From: Isohypsibius dastychi
Taxonomy: Eukaryota; Tardigrada; Eutardigrada; Parachela; Isohypsibiidae
Reading direction: 5' to 3'
Assembly: GCA_034696485.1 (NCBI GenBank)
Contig: JAQIWT010000136.1
Location: 1 to 32,300 of the forward strand
DNA length: 32,300 nt
In this document: positions 21,269-31,295 of the stretch, one piece after another
Layout of the letters: each line of letters begins with the position of its first letter
Position numbering within the stretch: the first letter of the stretch is position 1
The notes under the pieces: generated by a model
Seen by the model: only the letters and a program-made list of their open reading frames with translations
Database searches by the model: none
What the model was told of the DNA's origin: nothing
Position numbers and translations under genes: made by a program

Positions 21269-22964
21269 CAAGTCGTGTATGGTAGGATGGATGGAAGGAT
21301 TACTGCTGGTAGATGATTCTGGCTTCATACTGTTATAATATTGTTGCGTATATGCCATTCGCTATTTGCTTCTTCCTGCGTCTACTCCTTCGTTGGTTCG
21401 TAGTCTACCTGAGTCGATTACCGGTTTGTTTCAGTTGTCTAGTTTTTTCAAAATTCGGAGTGGGTTTTTATCGTTTTGAATTTTTCGAAGTTGCGTTACA
21501 ACGGTCTATTAAACGGATCCCAAATTCCAGAAGAGTAGTTGGTCGATTCATTGATTACTATACAAAATTTTTTTTCCAATGCTGTGTGAATTCGGCCTTA
21601 CTCACAGAAGGGTACTGGTAAGGAACGGGAAAGTAAAATTAGTCGAACTGTGGCGTTGAAGGTCAGGACTGAATTCGTATACACGGGACCAGAAACTCTG
21701 TTCAGAATTCACAGCTGTTCAGAATTCGCAGCGTTCAGATTAACAGATTTTACTGTAGTATCAAAATTCCGAGATCTTCTCAGGTTAAGATTCAGGTTTT
21801 GCATCATCCTACCCTGTACTTCTGTATGTTGCTCAGATTGACACGTACTTAACGGAATCAATGCCCGTCACCGGTACTGAACATCAAGTTGATTTGCGCT
21901 CGTAAGAACTCTGTATAGTGCACAGATGCAAAATTCGTGCCAAATTGATTCATCGAATGTTTGGACTTGTAGCATAAGGCAGTTTATAACTATTTTTTTC
22001 TCAAATCCACCTCAGCAATTCACCGTAGCTTGACCGCAGAAACACAAGATCATTTGCGCCAAATAATCAATTGTGATGATAAGAATGGTGTCCCAGCTTC
22101 AGTCTCCACTTGTGAACACCGGTTCTGTTCAGGAATTCATGGCGTTTGCGCCATGGTGGTCGATCAGAGATAGTAGGGTCCATGAAAAGGTCACTGAAGT
22201 TTCTTCTTAAAAAATTCTATTGGGACAACCCCAGCGCTGTAAATCCATGCGTTCGGTTTGTACGTTGTGCGGTATGATTCAAAAACCACTCGCGGCCATC
22301 TTGCTCCTTTTCGACATGCTAGAAATCCGGAATTTATTAGCTTGTTCTCTTTCGTAATGACGCATTCTTTTTTTCAAACTCCAAATTCACGAAAACGAAG
22401 AGCAGACTTAAACATTCGGCAAAACATAATCCAGATTCAGAAACGGGCTTGTCCGGTTTATGGAACAAAACGAAATGGACAATAACTGAACCATTCGAAA
22501 TCAGCTGTGTGTTTTCTTCCGAATGCGTCTGGAATTTCGCCAGTGATATGAATGAAATTGTTTGAGAAGAGATTCGTGCTTGTTCCCATTTCCTCGGTCA
22601 CTTTTCAATAAAATAAATAAAGAACTGCAAAAACCGAAAGTTGACGATAACGTAACAACTTTCGGAGGGCATACAATTTAATACAAGAATCTCATTGCCT
22701 CACTATATTAGAAGAGATCCTCGCGTTGATTGTTTCTTGTTTAGTTAACAACTCACTAAGAGTTAGTGAGACTGAAAAATCTGCCAAAATCCAGTTTTAG
22801 AATCAAACTGCCAGTTTAAAGCCACCATCGCAACTAGCCTGACTGGCTAGGTCGTTAGTCCTCAAAGTAAACAAAACCGCTTTCGCTAGCGTTTTCGGAC
22901 ACCGAACACACTGCATTCGGGTTTCGAGAACAACGCATCAGTTTTACAATCAGTCTCCCCAAAT
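21269..22964. other. Long gene-free interval after the sulfotransferase
   Basis: No supported coding exon. An AATAAA cluster at 22607-22621 (three overlapping copies) is the first canonical poly(A) signal after the sulfotransferase stop. A small imperfect tandem repeat of about 17-18 nt, CTGTTCAGAATTC(A/G)CAG, occurs near 21700-21740. The promoter of the first glycine-rich gene lies at the right end. Confidence 0.45.
22607..22621 (+). promoter_or_regulatory. Overlapping AATAAA poly(A) signals
   Basis: Three overlapping AATAAA hexamers. They could end a long (about 1.35 kb) sulfotransferase 3'UTR or belong to an unrecognised transcript. Confidence 0.35.
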
Positions 22965-22973
22965 TATATAAAA
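22965..22973 (+). promoter_or_regulatory. TATA box of glycine-rich gene 1
   Basis: TATATAAAA 84 nt before the start codon at 23049. Confidence 0.75.
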
Positions 22974-23048
22974 CCTCGTGTTTCACACTCAAACATTATC
23001 AGCGTGTGTTTTCTTTCTCCTCGAACAGTGTGCTCAGAAATATCAGCA

Positions 23049-23564
23049 ATGTTTCAGCTCCTGGTACCCTGCCTCTCCGCGTTCGCTACGTTGGCCATTT
23101 TGGCAGCAGCCGCCGGCCCTAAATCAAATAGTGCAGCACTGGACAATGCTCAGCTTTTGAAAGCGAAAATGGAGGAAGCGCAACTTCTAAAGGCCCTGAA
23201 CGCAACGGAGGGCACGCAGCTCGGAGCCATGATCGAGAAGCTCAAGCAACTCAACTCGACAGAAATCCAAGCTTTGGTTGAAACGACGTTTGGAAATTCA
23301 ACCGGACGAGAAGGAAAGATGTACGGCGGATTCGGCGGAGGACTAGGCTTCGGCGGACTGGGTGGCGGATGGGGAGGCGGATTTGGTGGCGGCATCAGCC
23401 CCATTCTTCTGGCACTGTTGTTGAAAGATAAAAAGGATGACTTTCCTCATTGGGCCATGCAGAGACCCCAGCAGAACCCTGCAGGATCCACCGATTTGGC
23501 GACCCTGGCTACTTTGGCACTTCTTGGTTTAGCTCTCATTTCCAGACTGCCCACTCAAGGATAG
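23049..23564 (+). CDS. Glycine-rich secreted/membrane protein 1 (tandem family)
   Basis: A single exon of 171 residues, starting at the first ATG after a TATA box. Signal peptide MFQLLVPCLSAFATLAILAAAA, then an acidic, probably helical region with N-glycosylation sites (NATE, NSTE, NSTG), the motif FGNSTGREGK, a glycine/phenylalanine block (GGFGGGLGFGGLGGGWGGGF), a hydrophobic PILLALLLKDKKDD, and a C-terminal hydrophobic stretch ending LALLGLALISRLPTQG. The last part is shared almost exactly by the next two genes. The hydrophobic end with a short basic tail could anchor the protein or drive self-assembly. I know no named family; tandem copies with strong TATA boxes suggest high or stage-specific expression. 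AATAAA at 23706. Confidence 0.85.
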   Translation: MFQLLVPCLSAFATLAILAAAAGPKSNSAALDNAQLLKAKMEEAQLLKALNATEGTQLGAMIEKLKQLNSTEIQALVETTFGNSTGREGKMYGGFGGGLGFGGLGGGWGGGFGGGISPILLALLLKDKKDDFPHWAMQRPQQNPAGSTDLATLATLALLGLALISRLPTQG

Positions 23565-23705
23565 GCTGAGCGTCTCAAGACCATTTCGCGAACCCATGTA
23601 ACCATTGTTGCCTGGGCTCTGGTATTTCTACTCTTTGTGAACAAACCTATTCAACATTTTACATGATGCCGTGATGTATTGTGATGTACCGTAATCAGTG
23701 AACCA

Positions 23706-23711
23706 AATAAA
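23706..23711 (+). promoter_or_regulatory. Poly(A) signal of glycine-rich gene 1
   Basis: AATAAA 142 nt after the stop codon, followed by a T-rich stretch. Confidence 0.7.
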
Positions 23712-24318
23712 CCATAGTAAATGCGAACGTTTTTTATTTTCGCTGGCCATTCAATGAACAGCACTGCTGATGTTCGAGTTAGATGTCTATGGAGCGAATC
23801 GAGTTAAAACAATCTACTGACTCAAAGCCCGATGGCTAACTAATCCCCACGTGTTTGGTGCGGTTGTTTGTGCGACCTGTGGTATTGTTCGTAAGGGGAT
23901 CACAAGCAAGCGGACTCCGCTCAATTAGCATCGGTAGTATTGTTTTGTAACCAGCGTACTCAGGGTTTATGTTTATGAACTGGTATTCGGAGGTGTGCTA
24001 TTGCTTGATAATGTGCATCACATATTTAATCCACACTTTGTTCCTCCTTTAAGTTTTCGTCGTCTGCTTTGCCACTCACTTATGCATCAGTGAGCCAATC
24101 GCACAGGACGTTGACTTAGTAGGACACATGGTTTGGTATATGAGGAGGCCATGTCCATTGCTACACTTTCACTTTCGACTTTAACGACTCAGTGGACACC
24201 AGCGCGGAGATTGTGACATACAATGTGGTCTGTTGGCCCATTGATACTGTTTCACATTTTAGTTCAGTCGTGAACATCAAACAGGTTGCTAAAGCATCAC
24301 AAAGTATCCATTATTCTC
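23712..24318. other. Spacer between glycine-rich genes 1 and 2
   Basis: About 600 nt with no exon that I can support. It presumably holds the upstream control sequence of gene 2. Confidence 0.4.
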
Positions 24319-24325
24319 TATAAAA
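24319..24325 (+). promoter_or_regulatory. TATA box of glycine-rich gene 2
   Basis: TATAAAA 65 nt before the start codon at 24384. Confidence 0.75.
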
Positions 24326-24383
24326 AACATGCGCCGAATGATACGGCAAGTTCCACAAACCAGTCGCCAAATTTGTCAACATC

Positions 24384-24779
24384 ATGTTTCCTTATTGGAT
24401 TGTCTCTGTTTTAGGCATCATAACCATGCTGATCCACAGTATTTCTGGCGTGAACCCAGCTCACTCTACAGATATCTCCAGGTCAAATTTCACGCTGCCT
24501 GAGATTTTCAAAGGACTTAATGCCACACATCTGATCACAAACGCGACCTTAATGCGCGAAGCAAAGCAGTTTGCTGGACGGTTTGGCGATGACGGTGGGT
24601 TGCTGTTGCTACTTTTACTCGCCCGTGATCGGGATAACGATCATATTCCGCCATTCGTGATGGACAACAACAATGCTGGGGGGAGTGGTTCTGGGGGTGG
24701 CGGATCTTCCAACCTCCTCGGTACTGGAGTACTAGCTCTATTAGGGCTTGGACTGATCAGCCGACTACCGACGTCCTGA
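24384..24779 (+). CDS. Glycine-rich secreted/membrane protein 2 (diverged tandem copy)
   Basis: A single exon of 131 residues. Signal peptide MFPYWIVSVLGIITMLIHSI, then a segment with N-glycosylation sites (NFT, NAT twice), a leucine run (LLLLLLLARDRDND), a short Gly/Ser block and the family end VLALLGLGLISRLPTS. The NSTGREGK motif of copies 1 and 3 is missing and the glycine block is much shorter, so this is the most diverged copy. The leucine run followed by charged residues matches LLALLLKDKKDD of copy 1 and LLPLLLS of copy 3. Own TATA box and AATAAA. Function unknown. Confidence 0.82.
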   Translation: MFPYWIVSVLGIITMLIHSISGVNPAHSTDISRSNFTLPEIFKGLNATHLITNATLMREAKQFAGRFGDDGGLLLLLLLARDRDNDHIPPFVMDNNNAGGSGSGGGGSSNLLGTGVLALLGLGLISRLPTS

Positions 24780-24965
24780 ACATCAACGGAATGCAGCTTG
24801 AAAACCTTGGGTGTGCAAATTGTATGCAACCTCTATTTATTCGGCTGTTCTGCTTTGAAAAGCCCTGTCTATGTTCATATCTATACTTTATTGAATTCGG
24901 TGAAAAATTCATTTATAGACGCTCCAGCTAACGCACTGTCATCTGTAATTAGAAACAAGGGCTTG

Positions 24966-24971
24966 AATAAA
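24966..24971 (+). promoter_or_regulatory. Poly(A) signal of glycine-rich gene 2
   Basis: AATAAA 187 nt after the stop codon. Confidence 0.65.
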
Positions 24972-25112
24972 TGAGAAACGAAGCAGTGTTCAAAAACTAG
25001 ATTAAGTGGTTTATCCAGTTTCACTTTCGATTTACGGCTCGGTTACAATGTAGAGCAAACGGCAGAACGTTCCAGTTCTGCGGAAGCCAACGTTGTTGTT
25101 CAAATAGTCTCG

Positions 25113-25119
25113 TATAAAG
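25113..25119 (+). promoter_or_regulatory. TATA box of glycine-rich gene 3
   Basis: TATAAAG 51 nt before the start codon at 25164. Confidence 0.7.
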
Positions 25120-25163
25120 ACCCAGAAACCAGCAAGAACTAAAGACATCGTCCAACATTCAAA

Positions 25164-25664
25164 ATGAGCTTTTCTAAGACGTCTTGCTTCGTGACATTTT
25201 TCGCGTTTGTGTGCATCAGTCTCCACAATGCTGGGAGCGAAGCGACTGCTATCGCTTCTGAGTCAAATGAACTGGATTTGTCCCCGCTTCAGCAATTAGC
25301 CATGAACAGCTCGCTGGTTGAAGAACTCAAGGAGAAGCTTAAAAGCTTGGTTGGGATTGATATGTCAACTGTGAATTTGACGGACGTCCTCCTGGATCTG
25401 CATCAGAATCTCTCCAAGTTGAACAGTACTGGCCGTGAGGGCAAGTTATTTGGAAGTGGATTATTTGGAGGAGGTGGAGGAAGTCTGCTGCCGCTGCTGC
25501 TGTCTGGAGGAGGGGGTGGATTTGGTGGAGGATTTGGGGGGTCTTCGCCGTTTTTCGGTGGAGGTGGACAGTCCGGAGGAGGATCTAACAGCAACTTACT
25601 TGGACTCGGTTTGTTCGCTCTTTTGGGGCTTGCATTGATCAGTCGTCTGCCTACTCAAGGATAA
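25164..25664 (+). CDS. Glycine-rich secreted/membrane protein 3 (tandem family)
   Basis: A single exon of 166 residues. Signal peptide MSFSKTSCFVTFFAFVCISL, an acidic helical region with N-glycosylation sites (NSS, NLT, NLS, NST), the motif LNSTGREGKLFG shared with copy 1, LLPLLLS, a long Gly/Phe block, and the end LFALLGLALISRLPTQG, identical in its last 13 residues to copy 1. Same layout and no introns, so it and copy 1 are the closest pair. The antisense strand of the glycine block gives long proline-rich open frames, which are artefacts. Function unknown; an extracellular or cuticle-type structural role is only a guess from composition. Confidence 0.85.
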   Translation: MSFSKTSCFVTFFAFVCISLHNAGSEATAIASESNELDLSPLQQLAMNSSLVEELKEKLKSLVGIDMSTVNLTDVLLDLHQNLSKLNSTGREGKLFGSGLFGGGGGSLLPLLLSGGGGGFGGGFGGSSPFFGGGGQSGGGSNSNLLGLGLFALLGLALISRLPTQG

Positions 25665-25692
25665 CAGAATTAATGGAACCGGTAATGGGTTC

Positions 25693-25698
25693 AATAAA
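25693..25698 (+). promoter_or_regulatory. Poly(A) signal of glycine-rich gene 3
   Basis: AATAAA only 29 nt after the stop codon, giving a very short 3'UTR. Confidence 0.7.
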
Positions 25699-26310
25699 GT
25701 GAGAATTTTATTTCTCCACTGATACACTGGTAGGTGCCTTGGAAACTGAATATCTTTATTCGCAAGTTTTAATCGCCACGGCTATTTAGTTTCGGTCTGG
25801 GCTAGAGTGAATGTTTCCTCATTCCTAATGTCACCATTACTAGTACAGATATCAAAAACTGAATTCGGATGAAGCTGACTGTGGCCCGTAAAAGCAGATG
25901 CACAATGCGCGGAGAAAAATTCCCTGCGACCAAACTGACATTTAGCACTCACGACAAAAACTACCGATCCCAAAGCATCAGTCATGTTGTCTTTGAAACA
26001 CATGTAGACCAGTCAGATATGCATACGTTGTAGGGCTGACAAAGGTACAGGGGCCATCAGGCATTCGCCATAGCTGAACTGGGCAGTCGATATCGGTACG
26101 GAGGCATACACCTGACATCACATGTTTACATGCCAGCAGACGCTGAACCGTTGAGCTCAACAGTTGAGCCGTGACTGGCCATTTGAACTGGGGCCATCAG
26201 TAAATTAACAGCGAAACATGACATGGGGATGCTGGTGTATCCGTCAGATGATCACTGACCTACAAACTCAGGTACTTGCTGTTTCATGGAAAAGTCCATC
26301 ACGCTGAAAC
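25699..26310. other. Spacer before the methyltransferase gene
   Basis: About 610 nt without a supported exon. The word GGGGCCATCAG appears twice (near 26045 and 26190), too short to interpret. Confidence 0.4.
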
Positions 26311-27957
26311 ATGCCGGTTCTGCGCTCCTCGTGGTTTACGTACAAGTTCTTCATTTTTGTCTTGGCGATAACTTGCGTTCTTCAGATATTTTACTCCGGG
26401 AAAGAGTTGAGAATATTGGAATGCCCGGCTGCCTATCGGTTGGGTAGATCATGGTACGGTCCTGTGGCATTTCCAGATCTGCGGTTTGAACGAGAATCCT
26501 GGTTGTGGTTAGAAGCGTTCCTGGATTCCATAACAGCCGTAACGAATATCGAAGACCTCGATACCCTGGCACTGAAGTTGCTCCTATCAACAGTTTCACC
26601 AAGTGTTTTAGTTATAACGTAAGTCCACACTTTATTCGGTTCACAAATGTTGCAAAAGTCACAGTTGTACCGTAGATTTCCAAACACGACTTCCCCGGCT
26701 TTTGAGTCGGCGATGCAGAAAGCTTCAAAATCAAATTTTGAGACTCTGTACCAACATCGATATTCTTGGACGGATCAGTCCACTTCTAAAGCATTCCGTC
26801 TACGGAACGAGATAAATGACAATTCATGCGGTCCAGGACGACAAATCGGCACTGCCTTCATTAATTTTTTATATACTGATTACTATGAAGTCGACTTGCT
26901 TCTTTCGAAACTATCATGTGCCGAAATGTTGGTGACAACTTTTTCAACAGGTCAGTATCGAGACGAAAAGTCTTTTAAAACTGAGATTCTGTACAACTTT
27001 TATACAATTTTTTCAGAACCACAAAATTTCACCAGGGATCAAGATTATCCCCTCTTGTTGCACGAATTATTCAACAAAATGTTTTTCACTTATTTCTGGG
27101 TTCCCCAGATCTCCGGGTGGTCAGAGTGCAAGATCAAGCGATACAGTTGCCGAATCTGGATTTTGTGGGCCCGTTATTCCAAAAACCAACTGAACTACAC
27201 GATTCCCCCAGCTGGAGATGGTAGTCTTCGAATGGAGCTGCAACGAATCCGAGCATATTACAATAACCCAGACACCGGTGCTTGCGAAGTCTACCAAGAA
27301 ATCGGTGGTAAACGAACCAGACCTGGTCGGATTTCTGGGTTCTTGGATGGCACTAAAGCAGTCTGCCTAGATGATCTTCCCGCACATCCAACCTCGGAAA
27401 ACTGTATTATCTACTCGTTTGGCATCTCCGATGATTGGACTTTCGATGACGCCATGCAGAGTCTTGGATGTTCTGTTTATTCCTTTGACCCATCGATTGG
27501 GCTCTCGGAACACAAAAGAAACGATCACCACTGGTTCTTTCCCTGGGCTCTTTCAGGAGTTCGGAATAAGAAAGAGTGGACGAGTTATAATCTGACGCAA
27601 ATCCGGACGACACTTGGGCATTCTGAAACGCGGATAAGGATTTTGAAAATGGATGTCGAAGGTGCAGAACTTGAGCTGCTGAATTCAACGGATTTGGGGA
27701 TATCGTTCAAAAATGTTGATCAAATTCTTGTTGAGTTTCATTCAAGCAAACATTCTGACAAAGCCTCTGTTATCAAGAACCAAGCAAGACTGCTCCATAA
27801 TTTGGAACGCGGCGGATTTGTGATGTTTTATTCCAGAAAGAACCCACTTGGACGAGACGCCAGAGTGCAGTCTTCTGCAACTTATTCGAAAATCCGATCA
27901 AACTTTTTATATGAGTTATCATTCAAGAGATTGTGTGACAACAGTATAAAACTGTGA
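26311..27957 (+). CDS. METTL24/FkbM-type SAM-dependent methyltransferase, putative type II Golgi protein
   Basis: Exon 1 is 26311-26618 (donor GTAAGT, phase 2), exon 2 starts at 26676. A further 66-nt in-frame intron at 26951-27016 is likely (CAG|GTCAGT, acceptor ATTTTTTCAG), which would give about 507 rather than 529 residues. An N-terminal anchor (FFIFVLAITCVLQIFY) is followed by a long linker and the catalytic domain: CEVYQEIGG, GFLDGTKAVCLDDL, motif I CIIYSFGISDDWTFDDAM, CSVYSFDPS, then LKMDVEGAELELLN and ILVEFHSS. This is the order seen in METTL24-like (Methyltransf_22) proteins, relatives of FkbM sugar O-methyltransferases. The lumen-facing layout and enzyme neighbours favour a glycan O-methyltransferase, but substrate is inference. 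AATAAA at 28143 may end the transcript. Confidence 0.85.
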
Positions 27958-28272
27958 TCTCGCAAATTGGACAGTGTGCCACAGTTGATTCGGACTGATC
28001 AGAGAACTGCGAATTTTGATGTAAGGAAGATCTGCTCTGATTTTTCCGCTCTCTAAATCATCTTTTCCGTACTGTTCCAGAGTTGCTAATATTTTGTTGA
28101 ATCTCGCTTTCCTGATGATTCTTAGATGTGGATTACTCTCCGAATAAATATTGATGCTCAGTTTGTCAACGTACCCAGGGGTTTCGAACACATATCTCGG
28201 TGTAACCCAGATAAAGAATGAAATCAAGCTTGATTTTCGTGGTTTTTCAAAGCGTCTCTTTCTGCCCTTCAA
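27919..28272 (-). CDS. Unassigned antisense ORF, possible exon
   Basis: A 117-codon open frame on the minus strand opens with TTG (no ATG) and overlaps the last 39 nt of the methyltransferase CDS. Its middle has protein-like composition (TPRYVFETPGYVDKLSINIY; LPYIKIRSSLISPNQLW), and no coding frame on the other strand explains it over most of its length. A second minus-strand frame (28454-28269) starting with ATG lies just upstream and might be spliced to it. I do not recognise the sequence. It may be a real small gene, an exon remnant or chance. Confidence 0.22.
   Translation of the reverse strand: MKGRKRRFEKPRKSSLISFFIWVTPRYVFETPGYVDKLSINIYSESNPHLRIIRKARFNKILATLEQYGKDDLESGKIRADLPYIKIRSSLISPNQLWHTVQFARSQFYTVVTQSLE
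28143..28148 (+). promoter_or_regulatory. Candidate poly(A) signal of the methyltransferase gene
   Basis: AATAAA 185 nt after the methyltransferase stop codon. It falls inside the unassigned minus-strand ORF. Confidence 0.5.
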
Positions 28273-28506
28273 ACTTTACTTGCTCGTTTTTTCGTCGCAT
28301 GTTCTGTCCTACTGACATATGGCATTGTGTAAACTCGGTCAACACTGGCCATATTACATTTCAATAGTTGGAACAGGAACGGTGATGAAAGAATGCATTG
28401 GTTCACTGCGCTGAAGTTTTTAACCATGCCGTTCACTAAGGCATCATTGCACACATTTTAGTGCAATGGCCTGCCGTCCCACGGGGTCAGTGTTGTGTCA
28501 GCGATA

Positions 28507-29985
28507 ATGCTGACCAATCGATTGATTGGACTTATGTCAACACTGCTTGCTGGAATATTTCTGTGGTCTACTTTTAGGAACCCAGAATCATCGGCAAAGT
28601 TTCGCCAAGTTTCGACGTTGTTCAAAAAATCTTCTTCAGTAGAACAGATGGATATCGGATCTCTGGTTGATATGGAGGTTGCAAGCAGGCTGTGTCCAGA
28701 AAACAAAGGGCTGGACATAATAGAGTAAGAGGCTGTCAAAACTCGATATAATAACGTTGTTGACCGCTTGTTTTTTCTTATAGGAAGCTGCTCCCAAATT
28801 TGAAAAACAAGCGGGTATTGTTTGCTGGTGATTCGCGGGTACGGAACTTCTTCTTCCATATGATACAACTCGTCGAACGAACGATGAAATTTAAGAAAGA
28901 GTTTTTGACAAACTTCACATCAACATATAGATACGCCAAGCAGAGCAGCAACCTACATTTGGTAACACACTACCAACTACTGAATTACTGTTCAATTTTT
29001 GATACGTTAATCGGAAGGATTTCTATTGGGTGCGCTACCCTGACTCCGAATTCCACCAAATACTTTATTCGACGATTTCTGCCAAAGAACCACCAGATAT
29101 ATACGTTTTCAGCTTTGGCGCGGTAGACATTAAGGAATCTATCGTTGTTAAAGGTGTTACCATGCTTAATGTACTTTCTGTAGTGGTCAGTTTACACTGC
29201 TGGTTTAAGCGGCCTTCCAGAATTCGTCGGTATGGATGGAAAAGCAGTTAGATTTTCTGTTTGAAAACTGTTTTTTTGACAGCTGGACTGACAAAAGCGG
29301 CCAATATTTTGAAAGATATTAACCGTGACCAAACATCAATTTGGTTACAGAGCTGTAAGGATATCATTTTGGAGCTCAGTGTGAAGATACCATAAGCAAC
29401 CGAACTTTGTTTTCAGTGCCATTGAGTACGGTGTATTTCTCCGGTTTCCAGAATTCTTGGGTATACAAGCGCAACTCGAAGCGAAGCATGGAACTGTTTG
29501 GAAATGCGCTGGTAACTGCGGTAAAAAATAGCAGCTCCAGAGCTGTGATATGGACAACTGCTCATGACTATGCCGCACAAAACCTTGCCTATTACGCCGA
29601 CCCTGTCCATCCTGGAGAAAAGCTGCATGATATGGTACCAACTTCCAGTCCTAACAAGGATTTTCCGTCACAGCGCCTTTTTTTAGTTGGCATGTCAACT
29701 TCTTCACGCTATCGCAGGGATTTTCCTGGAAAGTCTGTAAACTTTTTCTCTCGAACCTCCTTGTCGTATTTGCTGACTTTTCAAGAATAAACTCCACTGG
29801 AAGTGGAAACGATCTTGGACGTTTTCTCTCCACTGGTCAATCTCTCAATTTTGCCGAAAGTTGAAAAAATGCATTCCTGGTCAAAGAAAGAGGCGGTGTT
29901 TCTGACTGAGACCATTTTCAGACCGTTTCAACTGCTTTTTACACAGCTGTACTGCTCATGGCGTGGGCCTAGTAACACAATCTGA
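28507..29985 (+). CDS. SGNH/PC-esterase-like Golgi protein B (paralogue of the gene at 12886-14186)
   Basis: Six exons: 28507-28724, 28784-28961, 29018-29153, 29283-29354, 29417-29634, 29947-29985; 286 residues, all phases consistent. A signal anchor (LIGLMSTLLAGIFLWSTF) is followed by KRVLFAGDSRVRNFFFHMIQ with the GDSR nucleophile block, PPDIYVFSFGAVDIKE, TSIWLQS, RAVIWTTAHDYA and YADPVHPG, the DxxH dyad, ending LHDMLYCSW as in PC-esterase/NXPE-type proteins. Exons correspond one-to-one with paralogue A except that B lacks A's intron after SVGA and has an extra 3' intron of 312 nt; the 72-nt exon is the same length in both. A small upstream ORF starts at the ATG at 28466, out of frame. The stop lies 55 nt from the next gene's ATG. 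Substrate unknown; glycan O-acylation or deacylation is plausible. Confidence 0.82.
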
Positions 29986-30040
29986 AGTAAATATTACATT
30001 ACATGTTGATTCACTCGTTACGATTAGAACTCACTAGCCA

Positions 30041-31295
30041 ATGTTGCTTTACGCCGTTCTTATCACGTTATTCTGCGCATTTCTTGCTATCTGGACGCTC
30101 CCTGGCAAATTCTTCGGAGTGTCTCAAGGACCTGTATTCGTAAGTATTCGTACGAAGATCAAAACCGAAAATGAAGTCAGACTGCCCGTTGTTTTATTCT
30201 GGACAAAGTTTGCTGGTTCACTTGGACTGCAGCACTTTAAAAACGTCAGCTCACTGTTTAGCACTTGCCCTATTCGCGACTGCTTCGGTACACTCAACAG
30301 GTCCCTCATCAGGCAGTCAGCCGCTGTGTTATTCGACATGTCTGAATTCAATCCGGAAGATATTCCAGACTTGGCATCACGTCGAACTGACCAGTACTAT
30401 GTGTTTACTCATTTCGAATCAGTGGGTAACCCAAAATTTGCACCTTCACGCTCAAAATGGAAAGACCTCGACGCGCGAACTGGCGGGTTTTTCAACTTTA
30501 CCATGACCTACAGACGAGATTCTGACATATTTAGCGATTCATACGTGGCGACCTTCGATACACGCGTCGTGAACCCGGAAAATACAAAATTGACTCAGAA
30601 ACCGAACGGAACTTTGTGGATGGTTTCGCATTGCACTACGAACAGCAAAAGAGAGCAATATGCCGCTCAGTTGTTCAAATATACGCCAGGTGAAAAGCTT
30701 GGCAAATGCTCGGGAATTGGTGCAAAGAACCATTGCCCACAACATGGCTGCACTACAGAGTTCCTGAGAAGTTTCAAATTCCATCTCGCATTCGAAAATA
30801 GGTGACTAAGATTGAATCCAGTCATTCAATCCGCCTAGGTGACTATGTTTCTGGGGTAGAAGAACAGAAATGTCTTTTTTCAGTGTCTGCAAGGATTACA
30901 TCACAGAAAAAGCGTACAGACCGCTCAACTATGACTCCATTCCAATCGTCCTCGGCGGAGCGGATTACAAGACCTTCATGCCACAACATTCATACATTAA
31001 CGTCGAAGACTTCAAAAGCCCAAAACACTTGGCTGATTACTTGAACAACCTCTCCAAGAATCCGACCGAGTATCAAAGTTATTTCGACTGGAGATTCAGG
31101 AAAGAGCCATGGATGCTAGCTGGAAAACCAGCGACCGGAATCCCAGACCACGATCACAGTTACTGGTGCGAGCTATGTCGGTTGCTCAATCTACCCCCAG
31201 ACCAGCAACCCAGAAGAATATATGAAGATGTTTATGAATGGTGGTTCCAACCTGGTCAATGTCGAAAGATAAAATTCAATGCTAATAAAAACTGA
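30041..31295 (+). CDS. Alpha-1,3-fucosyltransferase-like protein B (GT10)
   Basis: Two exons, 30041-30801 and 30884-31295, 390 residues. Type II anchor MLLYAVLITLFCAFLAIW; N-terminal half with DQYYVFTHFESVGNPKF, FNFTMTYRRDSDIF and WMVSHCTTNSKREQYA; catalytic half with FHLAFENSVCKDYITEKAYR and NYDSIPIVLGGADY. The 82-nt intron splits the Ser codon of FENS in phase 2, exactly as in gene A, so the two are true paralogues. Shared blocks (ESVGNP, MTYRRDSDI, CTTNSKRE / CKTNSKRE, YRP-NYDSIPIVLGGADY) indicate strong conservation of the catalytic region, while the anchors differ. Both keep the residues expected for activity, so neither looks dead. An AATAAA overlaps the last codons (31284-31289). Acceptor sugar not predictable. 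Confidence 0.93.

Noticed and set aside
23150-23404. Proline-rich minus-strand ORF
   Set aside because: It is the exact complement of the glycine codons of glycine-rich gene 1, with no start context or splice signals.
25403-25638. Proline-rich minus-strand ORF and an acidic plus-frame ORF
   Set aside because: Both are other-frame readings of the glycine block of glycine-rich gene 3.
28458-28868. 136-codon minus-strand ORF
   Set aside because: It is antisense to exons 1-2 of the plus-strand SGNH-like gene, whose exons show clear homology and phase.
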